Assembly: GCA_034440615.1 (NCBI GenBank)
Contig: JAOTOM010004949.1
Span: 495,501-559,500 of the forward strand
Length of the DNA stretch: 64,000 bases
Reading direction: 5' to 3'
Source of the DNA: Ashinkailepas kermadecensis
Taxonomy: Eukaryota; Arthropoda; Thecostraca; Neolepadidae
Position 1 is the stretch's first letter. Every line of letters starts with the position of its first letter. Both the position numbers and the translations under genes were made by a program. Shown piece by piece: positions 22,433 to 33,560 of the stretch. The notes under the pieces were generated by a model, which did no database searches, was not told where the DNA came from, and was given only the letters and a program-made list of their open reading frames with translations.

Positions 22433-23514
22433 ACAGCTAAAATAAAATAAAGTCAAGACAATCTCATATGAAACAGCAATTAAAAGTTTGGCAAAGCAGC
22501 ATGTAATATTAGGCAATTACAGGTAACACTCTATGTATGCTGAAAGTGGTGATACCCAAACGATGCATTTGGCAAGTCCATGACAAGAAAAGAAATATAA
22601 AGCTATAATCATAAATATTAAGGACTGGTTGTTAATAATCTGGCAGTACAAATTTCTGTTCCAGTATTCACGTACTTGGATTCGATTGGAGTTTCGAGGC
22701 ACGTCGACTGTCAAGGTCATTTTGAGCCCATAACTGACAGTCTATTGACAATCTACCATGCTCCTACAGCAGTGAATAACTAATAATCCTCAGGGGCGGC
22801 GATATACAACATCAAAACCTGCTTGTCAAAGTAAGTTAAAAATGTCCCCAGACGATACGACCCCAGAATCATTATTTAGTAGTACATGCAAAGTGTCGGT
22901 GTTCACTAGTCCTAAAATCTGGCGTCGTAGAGGTCCCGACAGTACACAACCTATTAAAGCAGGATACAGGGTAAGCGGGTCAGAACAGTGTGGGCACAAA
23001 GGTCGGTTAGTTAGTTAGTTAGTTATTAGGGCTTCAGGGCTCATCACTTTTTTTTCTTTCTTTAATTTTTTCTCTTTTTTTACGGTCCGCCACCCAAGAT
23101 CAGGTGACCAGGAGTGCCCCCTCCCCTTACCCACGACTGCAAGCACCTTACGTTCACACCATAAAATAAACAGTAAAGTCGCGGCACTCCCAGCTAAGAG
23201 ATGGAAAACAAATAAACGAGCATAAAAGCACCCAGTGTTAGAGCAATACAACTAGCAATAAAGCATGCTGTAAGTAGTCATACCCAAAGGAGGCATATAA
23301 CTGGCCCTAGATCCATCCCAAAAAGAAGTTAAGGCCTAAACTATAATGTTAGTAGCTGGTTGTGACGAGATGGTAGTCGGCACTCCTAATTTGAAATGCA
23401 TTTTTTTTTACTTAGGCTCCTCCCATAACTCCATCCAGCTAAGCATAAGCTTGTTGCTGGGTGGAATGTGGGAGGAACTATGGTTGGGTGTTTTTCAGCT
23501 TCTATATATGGTTA
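22433..23514. other. Intergenic with SINE tail fragments
   Basis: Relatives of the SINE tail module occur near 22,683-22,735 (TTGGAGTTTCGAGGCACGTC) and 23,005-23,050 (TTAGTTAGTTATTAGGGCTT). The second is followed by a pyrimidine tract and a GC-rich body to about 23,200 that may be another SINE. There is no gene. Confidence 0.45.
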
Positions 23515-23752
<238 letters not shown>

Positions 23753-23779
23753 TGTATTCCCCTGATATTCAACAGACAG

Positions 23780-26700
23780 AGTGAATGCATGAGTATTTAG
23801 TATTTGCTCAAGAAGTATGTCTTTATGTGATTTTTTAGAACAATCTTAGAATTTGGTATCTCTGTATGCAGAAAATGTTTTGCTATGATAATATTCCAAA
23901 GCTTAGGTCCAAAACGTTCAATGGTGAAGAGACGATAATTTTTGTTTGAATAGCAGTGTTGGAAGTGGTCTTGTAACCTTGTGGAATATGGGGTATTCAG
24001 AGATACCTTGAAAAGAGTTCTAATAGAATGAGGCAGCTGATTATAAATGAATGTTTGCATAATAAGCAACATCTGAAGTTTTGCTATGTCTTGGACTTTT
24101 AAAATTTTGTATTTCTTAAAGATAGGGTTTGCACTCTGAGGAGGAAATACACCCTCAATAATGCACATCATTCTTTTCTGAAGCAAGGATAATTTGTGTG
24201 TCTGATTAGCATAGTTTGTACCCCAGAGAAAACAGCAATAATTTATATATGGGAGAATTAATGCATTATACAATTTTAAGGTGATTTTTGCTTAAGAGAT
24301 ATTTTGTTTTTGATATAATTCCTATGTTACGACTTATTATGTTTGAGACACTGCTGATATGGGATGCAAATTGCAAATTTCAAATTTTAATCTATGTATG
24401 TTTTCATGGTACTTCACTGGATTTTGATGCAAAATAGCAATCCAATTAAATTTGATCTCAATATCAATATTCGTTTTGTGATTGTTATACAACTGGTATA
24501 TAGTTTTGGTTTCATTTAATGACAAAAGATTTGAATGCAGCCATTGTGAAATTGTTGGCAAGGATTTTTTTATTTTGTTTTGAAGCTCTTTAGGGTCAGT
24601 GCTTTTGAAAAAAATAGCCGTGTCATCAGCATATAGAAATGTCCGACATTCTACATTCAAATTTACAATATCATTTATGTATATTATAAAGAGTAAGGGG
24701 CCTAGAATTGAGCCCTGTGGTACACCCATTTCAATTTTTCTGAAAGCAGAGGTGCTGCTATTGCTTGTGGTAGCTTGAGTTCTTCCTGATAGATATGACT
24801 AACATTTTAATTGTATTTCCCTTCACACCATATTTTTTTCCAATTTTGCACATAATATTTCCCTGTCAACAGTATCAAATGCCTTTCTCAAATCAAGGTA
24901 AATTCCGACAACATATTAATTATTTTCAAACCCTTTGGTGATCAAGTTCTGTATTAAGAGAAGAGGCATATATGTGGACATACCTTTTCTGAAACCAAAT
25001 TGTTGATCAGAAAGTAGGTCGTGTAGTGTGAAATGTTCCAAGAGTTGATTGTAGATGATCTTTTCTAATATTTTTGACATATATGGAAGAATACTAATTG
25101 GTCGGTAGTTACAAAATGTTGCTGGGTCACCTTTTTGTAGATGGGTTTGATAACAGCTATTTTAAGTGGCGTGGGGAAGATCCCACTATTCAGGCATAGG
25201 TTAATGACATGGGTTAAGTGTGGTAATATTGACCTATATGATTGTTTAAATATCCTAAAATTTATTCCATCAATTCCTGACCCAACATTTCTTAAAGAAG
25301 CAATCACTGTATCTAAATTGTTTTCTGTTACTGTTAATAGTGCCATTGATATATCTGGGTACGTATGTATGTATTCTAAAGCATTGGTGTTGTTTTGAGG
25401 AATCTGTTCTCTCAATTTTGGTGCAATTTCTGTGAAGTATTTATTGAATCCTTCAGCTATAGCTGCATCATTTTCTAGAGTGATGTCTGTATCTGTGTTC
25501 ATTTTTTTCAGGGATATTATGTTTGGAAGGAGTTTGCCTCAGTATCTGGTGAAGCATTTTCCATGTCTCTTTTGGACTATTTTGATGTTTGTCAAATTCA
25601 GCCTGATAATGAAGTATTTTTGCCTTTCTAATTATGGCAATCAGCGTATTTTATACTTGTTATATTTTTTCTTGCTTTCAGCAGTTTGATATTTAAGTTT
25701 GTGATTAAATAATATTTGCTTTTGATTCATTGAACATCGTATTGCAGGTGAAATCCATGGTCTTATGGAGGCTGTTTTTCTTGATAAGACTTGAGTATTT
25801 GTAAATTTATCAATCCCACTTTTGCATGCATTAATTAAGCTGCTGCATGCCTCTTCAGGATCATTTTCATCAAAAATTCCTTGAAGTTCATTGGTCAGAT
25901 GATCCCTCAGGCTGTCCATTTTGTGAAAGTCAGATGCAGTTTGTGTTCTTTTTGCATTGATTGGTTTTTTAACTGTAAATTCTGATGTTGTAAAAATAGA
26001 GAAGTGATCAGAGAAATCAGATTTAATGATGCCAGACAGTTGTATTTTTGATACATCATTACATAAAATATTGTCAATTAATGTGCATGATGAATCACAT
26101 ACACGAGTTGCCTTTGATATTAGAGGAATAAAACCATGAGAGCACATAGACATGAAAAATGAGTCTGCAAAATGATCATTTGGAATTGATAACAGGTCAG
26201 CATTTAAATCTCCAATGATGCAGGTCGGCATGTTCAGATGGTTTATTGTTGTTAAGCACTCTTCAAATTCTGACAAAAATTGTGCATGATGACCAGGTGC
26301 ACAATAGGTCTGGCATATCAAAATAGTTTGTTTATTACTCAATTCTATTTGGAGAAAAACACATTCAGCTTCAGCAGCAACAAAATCAAATGGATAGACC
26401 TGTTTTGCTTTTAGAGATTTCAAGGAATAGATTGCGGACCCTCCCCCATTTTGTGTTCCCTGCTTTGGTAGAATAGTTCATAATCTTCATCATCTAAGTT
26501 AAATTTATGTTCATTTTCTTTTGATAGCCAGGTTTCAGAAATACATATAAAGCTCCATTTGTGATTCAGTTGGCTTAGGAAGATATTGAGCTCATCAAAT
26601 ATATTTACTATGGACCTTGCATTCAAATGGAGAATATCTATGTTTCTTTCTAAGTTGAAGTCGGGACCAATTTCAACTTGACTACAGATATCTTGAACAT

Positions 26701-26820
26701 CATAGAAATTACAATTATCTCGAACGCGTTCAAAATGAGAATACGTAAGGGCAAGGTCATCTGAGATTATATTCAAGAAAGGGTTAAATATTTTATTTTC
26801 CACAGTAGGTAGGTGTTAGA
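23780..26820 (-). pseudogene. Degraded non-LTR retrotransposon (APE-RT LINE)
   Basis: Minus-strand element read in fragments: 26,803-26,420 and 26,423-25,641 (AP endonuclease: HLNARSIVNIFDEL, IIGDLNADLL, SDFSDHFSIF), 25,502-25,065 (start of reverse transcriptase), 24,729-24,337 (GVPQGSILGPLLF and the catalytic YADD in FLYADDTAIF) and 24,273-23,797 (C-terminal YINYCCFLWG and WNIIIAKHF region). The order is that of a jockey/CR1-group ORF2; I cannot name the clade. At least four frame breaks make it inactive. It differs clearly from the CR1-like copies downstream. Confidence 0.88.
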
Positions 26821-27779
26821 ACCTAGTTGTATGGCCTACGTAACAAGGTAGGTAGTTCACCAAATGTATTACAACAATATGCTTGCCTTCCCTCTCACCC
26901 GACTCGGACGACTACATGGCTAGACCGGAGGTGCCTAGCAATTAATGGAGAATATGGATAATATTAATGGAGAATTAATGTTGAAATGGTAGCAGCGATT
27001 TGCTTTACAAAACCATTCAACCTACTATTCATAAGGCCAAAGTTCATGTACCATAGTCAAGTAATGTAACAGGTGTCTGGAAAAAACTTGTTGTTAGGAA
27101 ACCATGTATACCTCATTCAAAAACTGCTCGGAAGCACAACGTAGATAGATCTATTTTATACACAATTGTCTGTGCATTCGAAAATAATTGTATGCTGCAT
27201 AAGCGAAATTATTCAATTTATTTCAATGAAAATGTAGTACATGTCTCCTCTAAGCCTAATAAGTGTCACTGGTTACCAAGTACAATGATTACCAAACAGT
27301 TCTTTCTCTATTTCATTCATAAATGTCTTACGGCAGGCTTATTACGCAGGACGCGGTACATACGTGCAGTTCTTTCCTTAATAGGTGCTGGGTAGTGGTA
27401 TGAGTCAGTGCATGTGAACATCTCGATCCAGATATGTTTATTTAGCTATTTACCTAATCTAGGCAAATATGCATTAGATATTTTAGTTGGTTTGATCATT
27501 GCAGAATGTGAATAAATAGGTACCTAGGCAGGCAGGCCAGGTACCTACCCGATCATATATATCACCGGTCATTATGTAGCTTGATTGATTATTTGGGCTT
27601 AAGGGCGCGCCGATTACGAGGTCATTTGGCGCCCATGGTCAGTATGTAGCTGTGTGTCGCGAATGCATGCCTGATACTCAATCGGCACAGCGTTACTTCC
27701 TCTCGTCGCGAAATACGGTGTGAGGACTGTCGCATTCATAGTACTGGCTTTATAACCCTCAGCTTGCTATGTTTGGAAT
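26821..27779. other. Intergenic, SINE tail fragment
   Basis: No gene. A SINE tail relative lies at about 27,578-27,645 (TTGATTGATTATTTGGGCTT, ending GCGCCCATGG). Confidence 0.45.
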
Positions 27780-27864
27780 TCCAGTTTCGTTTCCATTCGG
27801 ACTGCATATGTGATAATATTGAGGGGTATAGATCTCTTGGAAGGAGAGTGATAGGATAGAAGGA

Positions 27865-28245
27865 GTGATGAAGGGTAGTGGAGAGAGCACAACAGTAATT
27901 GTGCAAGTTGGTGTAAATGATGTAGGAAAAGCAAAAACAGAGGAAACAATGCAAGAGTATAGGGCTTTGATAGGTAGGTTAGCTGTGAGTAGGAAACGAG
28001 GAATGGTAACATCCATCCTCCCTATGGTTAACGCAAGCATAGAGTGGTACTCGAGGGCCATTGGGCTGAATACCAGGGTGGCCAAGATTTGTAAGGAACT
28101 TGGGGTGGGGTTCTTGGATTTGTGGGGGGATTTCTGGGGGAGGACTGAAATGTTTGCATTAGATGGGTTACATTTGAGCAAGAGAGGAGTTGACTTGCTC
28201 AGCAATAGGTATGAGGAGGCTCTCATTAGGAAACAGGGAAACTAG
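27865..28245 (+). pseudogene. CR1-like ORF1 fragment, SGNH esterase-type
   Basis: 127 codons in frame to a stop at 28,245. It shows two SGNH-hydrolase landmarks in the right order: GxND (VGVNDV, about residue 23) and the late DxxH (LDGLHLSKRGVDLL, about residue 98). An esterase domain in ORF1 is a known trait of CR1-group elements, where it is thought to act in the RNP or on membranes. The N-terminal part is missing. Confidence 0.75.
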
Positions 28246-28415
28246 GCAGGTCATGGGGGGATGTAGCTGATAGAGAGAGAGGTCTTGCAAACACCTCACA
28301 GTCAGCAAATAGGGGTAGCAGTAGATCAAGGGGGCAGAGTGGTAGCTCATCCAGAGATGATAGAGCTACTCAACATGAAAAAGCCAAAGAGGGTTATGGA
28401 ACTTTTGTTAAGTGT

Positions 28416-31224
28416 ATGATGCTTAATGCTCAGAGCATTCGATCCAAATTTGATGAGTTCAAGTGTTATGTTGCTGAGGAGAAACCAGATTTTGTTTGCA
28501 TTACTGAGGCATGGGTCAGTGAGGGATATTTTGGGGACAACTTGCAGGACTATGAGATCCAGGGATACAATATGTTGTCATGCAATAGGGGTCCAGCAGT
28601 GAAAGGGGGGTGGTGTAATGCTTTATGTGAATAGCTTATACAGTTCTCAGAAAGTAGCAGACGGGGTAAAAATGTGTCTGTGGAGTCCATTTGTTGCTGT
28701 GGGAAGAGGCAACAGCAATAAACTGAGGATTGGAGCTTTGTATCGATCAGGAACCTTGCCACATTCTCAGCAACTGGAGCTTGATAAGGTGATTTGTGAG
28801 GAAATCAGTAGAAACTTTCAGAGGAAATGCCTTATTCTTGGTGACTTTAATCTAAAAGGATATGAACATGTTGGTGTTGGCTCCCCATCATGTAAACTGT
28901 TTAGGAAATGCCTTGAAGAGGACTTCTTCTTACACCAGTTTGTAATGGAACCAACCAGGCAGGGCTCATTCTTGGACCTTGTCTTCTCAGATTTAAGTGA
29001 TTTAGTTCAAGACTTGACTGTAGGAGAAACTCTGGGAAGAAGTGACCATAACATAGTGAGATTTAAGGTACAAATAGCAGGGACAATCAAGGATAACTTG
29101 GCAAAGATTCCAAATTTTAACAGGGCAGACTTTGACTCCATGAGAGAGGCTTTAAGTGCCATAAAATGGGAAGAAGAATTTTTGTATTTAAATGCCTGTG
29201 AAATGTGGGAAAAGTTAAAATCTTACTTGAGGGAAATTCAGATTAGACATGTCCCCCAAAAGCAAAGGCGCAAAAGAAGTGTAGGAAAGCCAGCATGGCT
29301 TACACCAGATTTGAGGAGATCAATTAAGGCTAAGAAAGATGCATTTAGAGTATTTAAGGAAGCTTCAAATGTCGTAAATCTAAGGTCGTATCAAAAAGCT
29401 AGAGATGCTGTGAAACAGAAAACCAGAGCAGCAAGGCGGGCAAAAGAATTGGATTTGGCTAGGAACAGTAATGGGGACAGTAAAAAGATATTTAGTTGCT
29501 ACAAGCTAAGTAAAGTTTCAAGCACAATTGGTCCACTGGAAGTAAATGGGACTATATTGAGTGAGGATGGTGAGATGGTTGAGGAGCTGAGCAAGCAGTT
29601 TAAATCAGTGTTTACAGTGGAGGATGTGACAAATTTGCCAACCGTGAACCACAGTTCAGTGACAGGTAATCAGATACACAATGTTGATTTAATTGATAGT
29701 GATGTTGTTTTCAATTATATCAGAAAAATAAAGCCAAACAAGGCAGCAGGACCTGATGGAATTTATGCTAGGGTATTGCGGGAAGCTGAAAAGGAACTGG
29801 CAATTCCACTTAATATAATATTTTGTAGATCAGTTTCACAAAATGAGATTCCAACAGATTGGAAAAGGGCAAATGTAGTTCCTATTTTCAAGAAAGGAGA
29901 AAGAGGGAAAGTTGAAAATTATAGGCCAGTAAGCCTCACATCCCTAGTCTGCAAGGTACTCGAATCAATTATCAAAGATAGAATAGTTAGTTTTCTGGAA
30001 GGAAACAGATTGATTCAAGATACTCAACATGGGTTTAGAAAAGGGAGATCGTGTCTCACAAATCTCTTGGACTTTTTAAATTTTGCTACAGAACAATTCG
30101 ATCAGGGAAATCAGGTTGATGTAGCATATCTTGACTTTAGTAAGGCCTTTGACAAGGTACCCCATGAACGGTTAATGATGTAGCTTCAGGTCCATGGCAT
30201 TGCAGGTAGCATCCTAAAATGGATTGAGTTGTGGCTTTCAGATAGACAGCAGAGAGTGATGCTTAATGGTACAAAGTCATCGTGGCAAAATGTTCTTAGT
30301 GGAGTCCCTCAGGGGTCGGTACTGGGGCCACTGTTGTTCATTATATTTGTGAATAGCATTGAATGTGGCCTGAGCAGTAAGGTTTTGAAATTTGCGGATG
30401 ATTTGAAGATCTTTAGGGCAATAACAGGGCACAATGAGCAGGTTTTGCTGCAGAACGACTTAGACGAGCTTGTGAAGTGGTCCGAAAAATGGCAAATGAA
30501 GTTTAATTTTGATACGTGCAAAGTCATGCATGTAGGTAGGCAGCATATGAAGGCGCCATACTTGATGGATGGCCAAGTACTATCTATGACTCAGCAGGAG
30601 AAGGACTTAGGTGTTATTTTGAACACAAAATTGGGGGCATCAGAACAGACCAAAGAAGCCAGGAAGAAGGCACTAAGAATGCTTGGGGCGATACAGAGGA
30701 ATGTGCCATACAAAAGTGAGGAGGTGATCAGGAAGCTTTACTGTGCATATATCAGGCCACATTTGGAATACTGTGTCCAAGCTTGGTCCCCTAGTTATGA
30801 GAAAGATTGTTGGCTTTTAGAGAGAGTACAAAAGAGGGCAACAAAAATGGTTAATGATATAGGCAACCTGGCATATGAGGAAAGATTGAAGAAATTGAAT
30901 ATGTTTTCACTTAGATATAGAAGGCTGAGAGGAGATCTCATGGAGGTTTTTAAATTTGTTCATGGTCAGGAGCAGGGATATCTAAGGGAAATGTTTGAAT
31001 TTAACAGAAATGATGCAATTAGAGGTCATCAATTCAAGATTAAAGTGAATCACAGCAGGACAAGGTTAAGACAGTCTTTCTTCACCAACAGGGTAGTAGA
31101 ACACTGGAACCAGCTTCCAGGAACAATTGTCAGTAGCAACACACTGAATATCTTTAAAAACGGCATAGACATTCATTATAAGAATAGGGGCTTGTTTTTC
31201 TGTATTCCAGGGAGGGTTGATTGA
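28416..31224 (+). pseudogene. CR1-like ORF2 (endonuclease-reverse transcriptase)
   Basis: AP endonuclease (MLNAQSIRSKFDEF, LGDFNLKGYEH, GRSDHNIV), then reverse transcriptase (NKAAGPDGI, NYRPVSLTS, YLDFSKAFDKVPH, GVPQGSVLGPLLF, catalytic FADD in KFADDLKIF) and a C-terminal domain ending near RQSFFTNRVVEHWNQLPG. Only two lesions are visible: a frame change at a seven-G run near 28,603-28,609, and one in-frame TAG at 30,181-30,183 after the KVPHERLMM segment. It has no RNase H domain, as expected for CR1. It is a recent insertion, inactive unless these are assembly errors. Confidence 0.9.
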
Positions 31225-31312
31225 CAGATTTGGTGGGCAACTGGTTCAGTGTACCAAGTGCAACCAAGAAGGGCCCTTGTGGCTCATAGTTGCACTGATC
31301 TTTTATGTCTTT

Positions 31313-31770
31313 ATGAGAGGTAGTCGCACTTCGCGGCCATTATTGATAGCGTACTTGGCGGCCATATCGGCAGCTTCATCACCAGCAAGTCTAACATGGA
31401 TAGGGATCCAGCAGTTTACGATATTTGTGTCGATACCAGTTAGGGATTTGACGATGCGTAGAATCCTGTGGACAAGCCTGTTCAATGAGTCGGTGAAAAC
31501 CACTTGATTTGTGGACTGGTCATCCTGGACATAATAAAAAGCCTGCAAAATGGCACATAGTCAGGCAGTAAAAGTCGACGCCTGCTTCGGTAAACAGAAA
31601 TATCCAACACCGCGTCGACCGACACACGAGCATCGGACTCCAAAAGAGGACTTGGGTCTGTCTGCGTAGATGTGATAGAACTCGCGGTACTGGTGTATTT
31701 GGTGTAACGCCAGCATGCGAATTTATTCGGAGTTTACGTTCCCATTCTTTCAAATCAGTATCGGCCATTC
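31313..31770 (-). pseudogene. LINE fragment with RNase H domain
   Basis: Minus-strand remnant starting exactly where the CR1 3' end stops. One frame reads DLKEWERKLRINSHAG, followed in another by FTDSLNRLVHRI and WIPIHVRLAGDEAADMAAK. The last is the C-terminal RNase H motif (HxxxxxxxxAD type). RNase H after the reverse transcriptase marks the I/R1-type LINE groups, so this is a different family from its CR1 neighbour. Frameshifted and short. Confidence 0.7.
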
Positions 31771-32509
31771 AACTATCGGTTGGAGAAGTACGGAAAGTAT
31801 TCACACATTTACTTGTGCTACTTCTGTTAATCTACTTGACTAAGCATGAGCTTGTTGTTAGGACTGCAAGAACATTTCTATGTTCTCCAAACCTATCTAG
31901 GTATTCAGTTAAGTATCCGTGTTAGCCCCAAGGCACACACTTCACCATTTACAGCTTAAATCCTCAGTTGAATTTGTACTTAGATAGATCCCAAAACCGC
32001 TGCAAAACGAGTAGATGCCCTGTTTGTATGTTATACAGGTGATCAAAATGAATGTTACAGGTTCACATATTTATATGTAGGTGACAGAATAATTGCAGAC
32101 ATTTCTACATGAAAAGGCAAACTCCAGCTTTCACGCCACACCACATTCGTTACTGTGATGTGCTGTGGAGCAAGTTGCTTGCTTCTGTAGGTTCTGACAA
32201 CAGTTGGCAGCACTTGACAGGAAGTAAAATGGTGTGGCCCACATGACCACCATCTGTGACGTAGTAAAAAATATTCATAGGCCATAGCCATGTTTGAAAT
32301 TGCTCAAAAACCGCCTAAATCCGAAACATTGATCATAGATGCCCTGACCTATGACTTACGATCTGAAGAGACGTGGGGAACAAAGGAAAATCGTCCTGGC
32401 TGTGATTTGGTAGCAGTGCCTGTTCACGAATAAGGCAGACACCATTGCCTACTCTAGTCTAGTCCAGCCAAGCCAAGCCAAGTGCAACCAAACATAAACC
32501 TTACAGATT
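31771..32509. other. No gene recognised
   Basis: AT-rich intergenic sequence; nothing recognisable apart from a short AGCCAAGCCAAGCCAAG run near 32,465-32,483. Confidence 0.4.
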
Positions 32510-33560
32510 CTGGATTGCATAAACTCACAGATGCTAGAGCATGCAGAACCTGCTGATGGATCGAGGAAAGCCAATGTATGTTGGACTGCATACAATCCAC
32601 GGATGTTGGAGCGCATACAACTTATGGATGTTGGACTGCATAAGACCTACTCATGTTGGAGTACATAAAACCTATGGATCGAGTAAAACCTATGGATGTA
32701 ATGTAATGTATTTCGGATCCTCCCGAGCAGGGTTTTTCAGTTTCCGTCACAGAAGTGCACTAATGTGCATCACAAACCATCATCACGAGCATACACGATA
32801 ACAACGAGTGGCATCATAGTGCTGATGTAAGCGATGTTCCGGAGGCCGGAAATTAGAGCCCGGACATGCGCAGCATGGCCGAAAGCCTCCGTCTGAAAAC
32901 AGTGTAGCCACCTGAGTTCCTCACATCTGGAGGCAGATTGTTCCACGTCCGGCAAGCTCTCGGTATGAAGGAGCGGTGCGCGAATTCTGTGCGGCATCGT
33001 GGTACCTGGAGGTCACCGTTAGCCGTGGCCCTGGTGCTCCGTTGCGACACAGTTGAGCGACAGTTTAGTTGACCGCGAATGAGTTCTGAGCCAGTGAACT
33101 CGTTCATAATTTTGAAAACTGAGTGAACATCTGCCTCGGATGTGAAATCCTCGAATTTGAGCCAAATGATGTTGATGTTGGATGGATGTTGGACCGCATA
33201 GAACCTATGGGTCTTGGAGCACACAAAACCTACGGATGTTGGATTACATAAAACCTATGAATGTTGGATGGAGTAAAACATATGGATGCTGGACCACGTA
33301 AAGCATATATGTGTTACATCTCATAAAACCATGGATGTTGAATTACTCACAAATGTTAGAGCATGTAAAACCTACTGATGATTGATAAAATCTACCGATA
33401 TTGGAATGCATAAAACCTATAAATTTTGGATCGGTAAAAATGTATGTATATTGGGTCGCATCAAACCTATAAACGTTTGATTCCATACAGTATTGGATGC
33501 CTGAGCTTGCAATATATACAGGGGTTGGAGCATGTAAAACCTAAGGACGTTGGTCCATAC
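32510..33560. repeat. 24-bp diverged array split by a LINE fragment
   Basis: Units of about 24 bp around CATAAAACCTATGGATGTTG occupy about 32,510-32,700 and 33,180-33,560. The gap is filled by a LINE 3' end (next entry), which evidently inserted into the array. Units are 70-90% alike, so the array is old. Confidence 0.85.
32705..33178 (-). pseudogene. LINE 3'-end fragment
   Basis: Minus-strand frame 33,224-32,853. It includes ADVHSVFKIMNEFTG, then HRSFIPRACRTWNNLPPDV and YTVFRRRLSAML, the typical C-terminus of LINE ORF2 proteins (FxxRxxxxWNxLP). It is not closely similar to the CR1 copies here. It sits inside the 24-bp array. Confidence 0.8.

Larger units (their letters stand above)
27780..31312 (+). 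mobile_element. CR1-like retrotransposon, copy 1 (best preserved)
   Basis: Plus-strand element, truncated at the 5' end. It carries the end of ORF1 (27,865-28,245), a nearly complete ORF2 (28,416-31,224) and a short 3' UTR ending in a CTTTATGTCTTTATGA-type terminus without poly(A), as CR1 elements do. Copies 2 and 3 downstream carry the same order, and the terminal motif GGGCCC(T/C)TGTGGCTC recurs at 40,664-40,680. Confidence 0.9.
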
